A DNA stretch of 6,195 bases from JAGGYK01 sp034716155 (GTDB lineage: Bacteria; Desulfobacterota; Desulfomonilia; UBA1062). The notes under the pieces were generated by a model. That model was given only the letters and a program-made list of their open reading frames with translations. It had not been told where the DNA came from and did no database searches. The number at the start of each line of letters is the position of its first letter. Positions within the stretch are counted from its first letter, which is position 1. Positions 1-5,192 of the stretch are shown here, in pieces. The stretch covers positions 1-6,195 of the forward strand of contig JAYEFR010000012.1 of assembly GCA_034716155.1 (NCBI GenBank), read 5' to 3'. The position numbers were made by a program, and so were the translations under genes.

Positions 1-366
1 AATCCAGAATCCTTCTGCTCCGGATAAACCGTATTAAGTGAATATAGCCAGGAATAATGGAAACTTTTTTCGGCAATCTAAAATCTTTTTGCAGATACTT
101 CAGCTCGCCAGAGACTTTCTCTACAGGAGTTTTTCCTTCCATTGTCCTGTAACGATGATTGTGATTATGGAATGTTTCAAATCCTCTGGCCTGTTGTACA
201 AGATAAGAAAAACTCTCAAAATACTGTGCACGAAAGAACATCTTATCAAAGACATTTTGAAAACGCTCTATAATACCATTCCTCCATGGTTCCTTTATAG
301 GGATGAAGATAGGCTGTATGCCAAGCGAAAGACAGAAACATATCACCAGTCCAAAAGAATAGCGAC
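1..366 (-). pseudogene. rve/DDE integrase-type transposase, C-terminal fragment (runs off left edge)
   Basis: Reading the minus strand from about 366 to the window edge gives an open frame containing SFGLVICFCLSLGIQPIF, then EPWRNGIIERFQNVFDK, then FHNHNHRYRTMEGKTP. These are typical of the second half of the retroviral-integrase-like (rve) catalytic core of IS481/IS3-type transposases. The E of GIIERF is in the position of the last catalytic acidic residue. The N-terminal half, with the first two catalytic aspartates, is missing. The frame is open to an ATG at 406, but the first ~13 codons overlap the end of the protease gene and do not look like transposase, so I take recognisable homology to start near 360-366. 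The C-terminus lies outside the window. The element is therefore 5'-truncated and presumably inactive. Family assignment within rve transposases is uncertain; that it is an integrase-core remnant is fairly sure. Confidence 0.75.
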
Positions 367-387
367 TAGCTGTCGGCTGCAAGAGAT

Positions 388-401
388 TTGTTAGCCATTT
401 A
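388..401. repeat. Left 14-bp inverted repeat with attC-like flank
   Basis: TTGTTAGCCATTTA here is the exact reverse complement of TAAATGGCTAACAA at 1166-1179, so the pair brackets the protease gene. On the minus strand the gene ends GGC-TAA-C. The outward sequence continues AAATCTCTTGCAGCCGAC (to 372), which looks like the R''/L'' half of an integron attC site. The last seven bases before the gene end are GTTAGCC on the plus strand, one base off the attC core consensus GTTRRRY. The other half of the attC would lie where the transposase fragment begins and is missing. The repeat is certain; the attC reading is an inference. Confidence 0.6.
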
Positions 402-1158
402 TACATAAGTCAATTAGACTTCGCCCTTTTAAAATAGCAGGTTTCCAGTCGCGAATTTTGTAGAGGTTTGCAGCAATACCAAATTGGGTCACCGTTACGA
501 CCTTTTCTGTGTATTTCTCGCTATTACTAATGAATTCGGTGTCTTCATATCTGCTCAGCACCGAATCGTGGGATATCAAGGCAATTCCGAGTAGGGTCTT
601 CTGCCCCTCAACAAAAACAGGTCCGCCACTGACACCTTTAGGTATTGGAAAACTCAATTCGTAAGCAGGAGGAATACTGAGTTTTGGTAAATCCTCTTCT
701 TGTAATCGGCCAATAACATATCCTTTTAAAAATTGCGGGCACAAGGTGTACATATCCTCATTTTTTCTACTCTTAGTTTCTGGGTATCCAAAACAAAGTA
801 CATCAGTCCATCCGTAAGCATTTCCAATCGAGTTGAATAGAGGAGAAGGATTGTAATCCACCTTGCCAAGAACTATATCATACTTCTCATGTTCTTCAAC
901 GTATTTTATGTCTCTCGCGAATCGTGGCCTCCTATCATTATCATTTCTCTCAAGTACGACACCATAACTAACAGTTGAACTACAGTTATTTAGGTCTTGA
1001 TTATTTATTACGTGTTTTGCAGACAGGAAATACCCCTCTGTGCCAATAAAGAAACCCGTACCATGGAAATGGGTTGTTATGCGACGTAAGCCATCCTCTT
1101 TCAATTTGAATTCACAAATAGGGAAGGCAAAGTCTGTAAAATAGATGTAAGTTTCCAT
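391..1158 (-). CDS. Trypsin-like serine peptidase (cytosolic, stand-alone)
   Basis: This is a 255-residue protein with the chymotrypsin/trypsin-like fold signature of the Trypsin_2 (PF13365) type. GTGFFIG leads into LSAKHV, with the catalytic His at 49. YDIVLGKVD carries the Asp at 94, and PKGVSGGPVF carries the nucleophile Ser at 177 in GxSGGP. All three triad residues are present, so it should be an active endopeptidase; the substrate is unknown. There is no signal peptide, membrane segment or PDZ domain, unlike the periplasmic DegP/HtrA proteases, so a cytosolic location is inferred. The ATG at 1158 has no recognisable ribosome binding site: the 20 bases before it are AT-rich and then become the inverted repeat. 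The stop codon lies inside the GGCTAAC core of the left repeat. It has no operon partner. Stand-alone proteases of this type occur as accessory or conflict-system genes, but nothing here proves such a role. Confidence 0.85.
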   Translation of the reverse strand: METYIYFTDFAFPICEFKLKEDGLRRITTHFHGTGFFIGTEGYFLSAKHVINNQDLNNCSSTVSYGVVLERNDNDRRPRFARDIKYVEEHEKYDIVLGKVDYNPSPLFNSIGNAYGWTDVLCFGYPETKSRKNEDMYTLCPQFLKGYVIGRLQEEDLPKLSIPPAYELSFPIPKGVSGGPVFVEGQKTLLGIALISHDSVLSRYEDTEFISNSEKYTEKVVTVTQFGIAANLYKIRDWKPAILKGRSLIDLCING

Positions 1159-1165
1159 AATAATT

Positions 1166-1179
1166 TAAATGGCTAACAA
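1166..1179. repeat. Right 14-bp inverted repeat upstream of protease
   Basis: TAAATGGCTAACAA is the perfect partner of the repeat at 388-401. On the minus strand it reads GTTAGCC followed by 12 bases and the protease ATG. That is the arrangement expected at the start of an integron gene cassette, where the first bases after the G/TT cut pair with the GGCTAAC at the cassette's own 3' end. Further out, AGTCGCTATTC at 1219-1229 is the inverse of GAATAGCGACT at 357-367, so an 11-bp outer match exists as well, with 39 bases of spacing here against 20 on the left. Confidence 0.6.
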
Positions 1180-1445
1180 TTACTATATTGCATGCCATAT
1201 TTTGAAGGACTCCGTCAAAGTCGCTATTCAGGTGAACAGATATGGAATTAATCTCATATCAGGAGAAAGCATCTTAGCACAAACTGGTGTTAAGATCGAA
1301 AAATAGAGACAAGGGCGAACAAAAGAACAGGTGGAGAGGCACTTTTTATGCTTTTTAAAGACAAAATGTAGATAGCAATATTATCGAGGAATTGATTCTC
1401 TAGACTACCACAGCCCTCAGTGTTTGAAAACAATCTCTTATTAAG
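1180..1445. other. Gene-free stretch with decayed mobile-element sequence
   Basis: No intact gene is visible on either strand in these ~265 bases. On the plus strand, short pieces in two adjacent frames (RQSRYSGEQIWN near 1213-1248, then LISGESILAQTGVKIEK near 1253-1303) resemble the N-terminal helix-turn-helix of IS3-type transposases. They are interrupted by stops and are only suggestive. The last part, 1386-1417, resembles the outer end of the neighbouring ISAs1-type element and is listed separately. Confidence 0.4.
1386..1417 (-). repeat. Second copy of an ISAs1-like terminal sequence (direct orientation)
   Basis: Read on the minus strand this is AGGGCTGTGGTAGTCTAGAG followed by a stretch ending AATTCCTC. 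The probable outer end of the downstream element at 3227-3257 begins AGGGCTGCGTCATAGTTTAG and also ends AATTCCTC. The two align well with small gaps, but they point the same way. A true 3' terminal repeat of the element would be inverted. It may be the 5' end of a second, mostly deleted related element. Confidence 0.4.
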
Positions 1446-3165
1446 TTAAATCCCAAGAACCTGCAATGCTTCTTCCAATCGCATCGTAAAATATCTTATA
1501 GCATCTGGTATGTATTTGAATCCCAAAAGTCTAAAAACACTGATGACTAAATTCCTCAAACTTGCCATAATATGAGGACCATTCCTTTTGCGGATTTGAG
1601 ACCTGTCCTCATCAAAGGTTACATCTCTTACATAGTGAACCCTATTCTCTATTTCCCAGTGCCCACGATTCAACTCTAACAATCTCTCCGCAGATGCTTC
1701 CTCTTTTCTAAGACTTGTAATCCCATAGGCTGTCTCTTCAGACTCTTTGCCATTCATGTAATAAACTTTCCTCTCAATCAAAAAGAATTGATCTGCATAA
1801 GGAAACGAAACATATCCCTTAAGATCATCACTTGCCCAAATAGTGCGCCCCTCAATCCTTCCGTGTGCTTTCTCTATCGTGCTGTACGCTGGCGTTTTTT
1901 TTTAATTCAAGTGCCCTTATATCTTCAAGAGGCTCTCTCTGATTCTCCTTTACCTTAAACAAATAATCAGCTCTCTTCTCTTCCACTATATATCTCGCTA
2001 TCTCTCTCTGCGTAAATAATGCATCGCCTGTGACTACCGAGCGCTCTATATCCAATCCTTTAAAAAGAGGTTTTACCCTTGTCATTTCATTTGTTTTCTC
2101 TGAGACATCCTTTTGTGCACTGACTATTCCCTCCTTATGTACTACCGCAGAGAGAAGATGTTTAGGACTCTCTTGCCCATCCCCACTTCCGCGCAAAGTT
2201 TTGCCATCCATCGCAATCGCTTTCCCTACAGGTGATTGCAGCCTTTGAAGCCACATGCCAATTTTCCTATCGAACTCCTCTACATCAATCAGTTGCAGAA
2301 CTCTCCTGATTGTAGGTTCGCTCGGTGCCTTCCCCCGTTTACTCCCAAATCGCCTTATGTTCTCTTTGGATAACCCCGCCGCCCAATCGCCTATCCCACG
2401 ATAGCTTCTTGCACCAAACATCACCGCACAAACCGCTATGCCTAATACCGTATGAAGAGGATGCCTTATCCCCCTCGCCTTCCGAGGATCTGTTACCCTC
2501 TTTATCTCCTCGATTAATCCTTCAACTGGTAGATTCAGCTTATCCATCATCTTCCTCTCCTTCGCTATTAAATTAAAATCATAAGGCATAAAAGTAGCAC
2601 TTAATAGCTCTTTCGCTCTCCGTTGTATGGGATACAAATATACCGCCTTAGGCCGATTCGTCCTGTAGTATTTATTCCCACTCTTTGAATAGCCGCTGGT
2701 TAGACCAACATAACGCCAATTCGCTGCTTTGTAACATGTACCCCTATATCGTGAGACATCTACAAATGTCTCTGCTAAATATACAGGATGACCATAGACC
2801 TTTTGAAAATCACAACTGATCCTTTTTAAATTAAGTGATAGCACTTTACTCGCAAGGTTTGAAATATGAATCCAGGGTAAAATTAAGAATCTTACATTGT
2901 TTATGATAAGGTGCAACCTCTTTAATTTTTTCTCATAATCCCAACCAATAAATCGGTCTCGCACACTACACTTTAATGCCGGTGAGCCCCACCCGATAAG
3001 TGCTACCCACTGAGTTGCGATTGTCGCAATGTAACGCAGAGATTTACCAGGAATACTTTTGTAGCCAAGATAATGGTATGCTTTTACATACTCTCCCCAT
3101 AAGCTTACTTCCTCTGCTAGTATCGGCCTTACTTCTAAGCAATCCAACGGAGTATTTTCTCTCAT
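1446..3165 (-). pseudogene. DUF4338 (DruA-type)-ISAs1 fusion transposase, frameshifted
   Basis: The gene reads as two overlapping-in-sense pieces. The first (3165 to 1852, 437 residues) starts with a DUF4338 domain over residues ~10-180: VRPI, YHYLGYKS, WVALIGWGSPALK, RLHLIINNVRFLILP, LAETFVDVSRYRGTCYKAANW. An ISAs1-type transposase follows from ~207: DPRKARGIRHPLHTVLGIAV, then AIAMDGKTLRG with the first catalytic D at 320, then VVTGDALFTQ with the second D at 381. The remainder lies in the +1 frame down to the TAA at 1446: EKAHGRIEGRTIW, then NRGHWEIENRVHYVRDVTFDEDRS with the catalytic E in the WEIEN motif, and a C-terminus ending LQVLGI. Removing one A from a nine-A run (plus 1895-1903) joins the pieces into a single ~572-residue DDE transposase with all catalytic residues. 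It is either a recent pseudogene, a homopolymer sequencing error, or expressed by slippage. No clear ribosome binding site precedes the ATG. Confidence 0.85.
1895..1903 (-). other. Nine-A homopolymer at the transposase frameshift
   Basis: On the coding (minus) strand the frame runs GAA TTA AAA AAA AAC GCC and soon ends at a TGA. The homologous continuation begins ACG CCA GCG TAC, one base later. One A fewer restores the full transposase. Runs this long are prone to replication and transcription slippage and to sequencing error. Confidence 0.8.
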
Positions 3166-3226
3166 ATGAAATCTTATAGCATAAAAGGGGGGAGAAAGCC
3201 AGAGATTTTATTATCTTCATTTATAT

Positions 3227-3259
3227 GAGGAATTTATCTAAACTATGACGCAGCCCTGG
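3227..3259 (-). repeat. Probable 5' terminal end of the ISAs1-like element
   Basis: The minus strand from 3259 reads CCAGGGCTGCGTCATAGTTT, about 90 bases upstream of the transposase start. ISAs1-family ends commonly begin with CAGGGCTG-like bases. The related copy at 1386-1417 supports this being a terminal sequence. The exact boundary is uncertain by a few bases. Confidence 0.5.
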
Positions 3260-3350
3260 GATTGTCAAGCATCCATCAGAATGGGAATGCAGTGGTTACC
3301 ATGAACTCCAGAATATTCCGGAAAGAAAAAGAAAGAAACATATACTACAC

Positions 3351-3367
3351 GGGGCTGTTTTGGCCCC
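3351..3367. terminator. Small GC-rich hairpin, possible weak terminator
   Basis: GGGGC and GCCCC arms of 5 bp enclose a 7-base loop (TGTTTTG). It lies just past the stop codon of the ISL3-type transposase fragment on the minus strand. There is no T-run after it on either strand, so terminator function is doubtful; it may be part of the old ISL3 element end. Confidence 0.25.
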
Positions 3368-3380
3368 AAACTTAGGTTCA

Positions 3381-3698
3381 TCACGGTAATCCGTACTTTT
3401 TAGTATGCAGGTTGTATATTTTTAGCATAAAGTAATCCAGGTCACGGTATCCATAGGCCCTGCGTTTGATAACCTTGATGTGGTTATTAATTCCCTCGAC
3501 CTTGGCAGTGGAGATGGGGAAGTAGAAGTAGTTAAGTATACCGGCTATATGCCTGCGCATCTTTCTGGCGAAATGGGCCAGCTGTATTATCCCTGAGCTG
3601 AGAGCTTTACGGATCCAGTCATTGAGGAACCTCTCAGCCTGGCTTCTGGTAGGTAGTTTCCAGAGTCTCCGCAGATCCTCCTTAAGAATTAACTTAAG
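3381..3698 (-). pseudogene. ISL3-type transposase, C-terminal fragment
   Basis: This 105-codon minus-strand frame begins right after an in-frame TAG (3701-3699) and ends at TGA (3383-3381). It contains LKEDLRRLWKLPTRSQAERF, then IAGILNYFYFPISTAKVEGI and NNHIKVIKRRAYGYRDLDYF, which is the characteristic C-terminal end of ISL3-type DDE transposases. The E of AKVEGINN is the expected last catalytic residue. The upstream ~300 residues, including the zinc-finger/HTH part and the two catalytic aspartates, are absent. No start codon precedes the homologous part. The break coincides with the start of the 50-bp repeat at 3685, which suggests that the event that placed the repeat-flanked ATPase unit here cut this gene. 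It is non-functional as it stands. The gene is too short and start-less for simple ORF calling. Confidence 0.8.
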
Positions 3699-3734
3699 CT
3701 ATATCAGTAATATACATAGGTCTGGCCCTGTTCC
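3685..3734. repeat. 50-bp direct repeat, copy A (left of ATPase)
   Basis: This matches 5104-5153 at 44 of 50 positions without gaps. It includes the shared blocks CTATATCAGT, ATAGGTCTG and CCCTGTTCC. Read on the minus strand it starts GGAACAGGGCCAGACC. Sequences of the GGGTCAGACC kind are often found near REP-associated or Y1 transposases in environmental bacteria (from memory, not checked). Its left edge coincides with the truncation of the ISL3-type gene. Confidence 0.85.
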
Positions 3735-3769
3735 ATATATGGCGGTAAGGATAAATGCCTTTATTGCTT

Positions 3770-3785
3770 TGTGATGTACATCACA
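3770..3785. promoter_or_regulatory. Perfect TGTGA-N6-TCACA palindrome (CRP/FNR-family-like site)
   Basis: TGTGATGTACATCACA is a perfect 16-bp palindrome and matches the core of the classic CRP operator, TGTGA-N6-TCACA, at every fixed base. It lies ~140 bases before the -35 element of the ATPase promoter, further than a usual class I activator position. It may serve nothing here, or be carry-over from an inserted element. The palindrome is seen; a bound regulator is inferred. Confidence 0.4.
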
Positions 3786-3804
3786 TCATCATGTTACCTT
3801 ATAA

Positions 3805-3840
3805 ATTAACCTGAATAATTCACGAATTATTCAGGTTAAA
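3805..3840. repeat. 34-bp near-perfect palindrome
   Basis: The arms TTAACCTGAATAATTC (3806-3821) and GAATTATTCAGGTTAA (3824-3839) are exact reverse complements separated by only two bases. The arms are AT-rich and no T-run follows, so it does not look like a standard terminator. Possible readings are a transposon end fused to its inverse, a small palindromic element, or an operator. Confidence 0.6.
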
Positions 3841-3911
3841 TAAGCTGAAAGATATTTAACAATCACAATTTTCTCATTATTCGAAACTGGACATTCCTTG
3901 AAAATCCCTAC

Positions 3912-3946
3912 TTGACATCATGTTTTTCAATGTTATAATTAGGCTA
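3912..3946 (+). promoter_or_regulatory. Consensus sigma-70 promoter giving a leaderless ATPase mRNA
   Basis: A perfect -35 TTGACA (3912-3917), a 16-base spacer, a perfect -10 TATAAT (3934-3939) and an extended -10 TG at 3931-3932 are present. Counting from the -10, transcription would begin at or within a base or two of 3946, the A of the ATPase ATG. That leaves no room for a Shine-Dalgarno sequence, so translation would be leaderless. Confidence 0.7.
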
Positions 3947-5094
3947 TGATCCCCCGCCCCGATGCTCTCGACCGAATCGCCTCTGTCTTCAAGGTCCACC
4001 CAATCGCTGCCCTGCTGGGCCCGCGCCAATGCGGCAAGACTACTCTTGCCAGGATGATTTTAGAACATGAACCATGCACTTATTTTGACCTTGAAAACCC
4101 CATCGATCTCCGGCGGCTCTCAGCGCCCATGAGTACCCTTGAGGAACTCTCCGGATTGGTCATCATAGATGAAATTCAACGGCTTCCTGATCTCTTCGAA
4201 CTTCTCAGGGTCCTGGCTGACCGCTCCCCCAACCCGGCCCGTTTTCTTATATTGGGCTCCACCTCACCGGGATTGGTCAAGGGAGTTTCCGAATCTCTTG
4301 CCGGGCGCATCGGATTTATTGATCTTTCGGGATTCGATCTTAGGGAAGTCGGCTCGAAACAGCGTTCCCGCCTCTGGATAAGGGGTGGATTCCCCAGATC
4401 TTTTTTGGCTGAGGACGGCCTTTCCAGCGTGACCTGGCGTGAGAATTTTATCCGCACATTCCTTGAAAGAGATATTCCTCAATTAGGAATCACAATTCCC
4501 GCAGAAACCCTGAGACGGTTCTGGACCATGATTTCTCACTACCATGGGCAGGTGTGGAATGCAGCCCATTTCGCCCGGTCACTCGGCACCTCAGAAAGGA
4601 CTGCCCGCCGATATCTCGATATTCTTGCAGGTGCATATATGGTTAGAATTCTTCCTCCCTGGTTTGAAAACGTTCGTAAACGTCAGGTGAAAGCTCCAAA
4701 AATCTACATCAGGGATAGTGGTATTCTCCATTCACTGCTCCAAATAAATACGTTGGCAGACCTGCAGGGACATCCAAAACTCGGTTCATCTTGGGAAGGC
4801 TTTTGCTTGGAACAGGTAATCGGAGGGCTGCTAACACGTGACATTTATTTTTGGGCAACCCATGCAGGTGCTGAACTTGATCTTCTGGTCATCGTCGCTG
4901 GCAAACGGTACGGTTTCGAATTCAAATACGCAGATGCACCCCGCTCAAGCCGCTCGATGCACATTGCCATCGATGACTTAGGACTTGAGCATCTATGGGT
5001 GGTTTACCCGGGTCGACATGAATATGACATCGACGAAAATATCTCAGCCATCCCGATCGAGCTTATCCCTCGTCTCTTTGCCCTTCAGAAATAG
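3946..5094 (+). CDS. AAA_14 / DUF4143 family ATPase
   Basis: This 382-residue protein has the usual length and order of the AAA_14 (PF13173) plus DUF4143 (PF13635) family. The Walker A is ALLGPRQCGKTTLAR (residues ~22-36, K31/T32) and the Walker B is LVIIDE (71-76, D75/E76). A sensor-like strand is RFLILGSTSP (99-108), followed by SLAGRIGFIDLSGF. A winged-helix-like segment, FARSLGTSERTARRYLDIL, lies at ~209-227. The C-terminal part has a PD-(D/E)xK nuclease-like pattern, with GAELDLL (D312) and GFEFK (E325, K327). The nuclease-like fold is a known feature of DUF4143, but activity is not established. Cellular function of the family is largely unknown; these genes are common and readily transferred. 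The ATG is chosen because the N-terminus matches the family pattern (MIPR...). The gene has no operon partner, has its own promoter and sits between two 50-bp repeats. Its base composition is visibly more GC-rich than the IS elements to the left. Confidence 0.9.
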   Translation: MIPRPDALDRIASVFKVHPIAALLGPRQCGKTTLARMILEHEPCTYFDLENPIDLRRLSAPMSTLEELSGLVIIDEIQRLPDLFELLRVLADRSPNPARFLILGSTSPGLVKGVSESLAGRIGFIDLSGFDLREVGSKQRSRLWIRGGFPRSFLAEDGLSSVTWRENFIRTFLERDIPQLGITIPAETLRRFWTMISHYHGQVWNAAHFARSLGTSERTARRYLDILAGAYMVRILPPWFENVRKRQVKAPKIYIRDSGILHSLLQINTLADLQGHPKLGSSWEGFCLEQVIGGLLTRDIYFWATHAGAELDLLVIVAGKRYGFEFKYADAPRSSRSMHIAIDDLGLEHLWVVYPGRHEYDIDENISAIPIELIPRLFALQK

Positions 5095-5103
5095 GTGGAA
5101 ATT

Positions 5104-5153
5104 AGAATTAATTTAAACTATATCAGTGAGATATATAGGTCTGACCCTGTTCC
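5104..5153. repeat. 50-bp direct repeat, copy B (right of ATPase)
   Basis: This is the partner of copy A at 3685-3734, in the same orientation and starting ten bases after the ATPase stop codon. On the minus strand it begins GGAACAGGGTCAGACC. Copy A differs at six transition- or transversion-type positions, so the duplication is not recent or the copies came from related elements. Confidence 0.85.
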
Positions 5154-5155
5154 CT

Positions 5156-5187
5156 GAAAAGCCCTGACTTTAAGCGTCAAGCTTTTC
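5156..5187. terminator. Bidirectional hairpin between ATPase and folD
   Basis: GAAAAGC (5156-5162) pairs with GCTTTTC (5181-5187), and TGAC (5165-5168) pairs with GTCA (5176-5179), around a 7-base loop with a small internal bulge. It lies just after the folD stop codon on the minus strand and after the ATPase on the plus strand, the right place to end both converging transcripts. The T-run is short (TTTT then C), so efficiency is uncertain. Confidence 0.55.
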
Positions 5188-5192
5188 TTGAA

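Larger units (their letters stand above)
1421..3259 (-). mobile_element. ISAs1-family-like insertion sequence carrying DUF4338 domain
   Basis: The element consists of the frameshifted transposase plus flanks. Its 5' (right) end is placed at about 3257-3259, where the minus strand reads CAGGGCTGCGTCATAG, similar in style to ISAs1-family ends. The 3' (left) end is not resolved: no inverted partner of that sequence is seen after the stop codon, so the left coordinate is only the limit set by the next recognisable sequence. Target-site duplications could not be identified. Confidence 0.5.
3735..3945. other. Intergenic region upstream of the ATPase
   Basis: No gene is visible on either strand. 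The stretch is AT-rich and holds two palindromes and one strong promoter, listed separately. Confidence 0.6.

Noticed and set aside
38..394. Open frame of 118 codons on the plus strand
   Set aside because: The minus strand of the same stretch encodes clear rve transposase sequence (EPWRNGIIERF and following), so the plus frame is an antisense shadow.
1889..1903. Programmed -1 frameshift at an A AAA AAC heptamer in the transposase
   Set aside because: The heptamer is present, but a -1 shift leads to a TAG within seven codons. The transposase continues in the +1 frame, so classic -1 slippage does not explain it.
2030..2576. Two plus-strand open frames (72 and 83 codons)
   Set aside because: They lie antisense to the well-supported transposase and show no domain-like sequence.
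2548..3165. Druantia anti-phage system (DruA-type domain)
   Set aside because: No other Druantia genes are near, and the domain is continuous with an ISAs1 transposase, so it belongs to an IS element.
4169..4482. Open frames overlapping the ATPase in other frames on both strands
   Set aside because: The ATPase frame has conserved Walker motifs across this stretch; the others are shadows.
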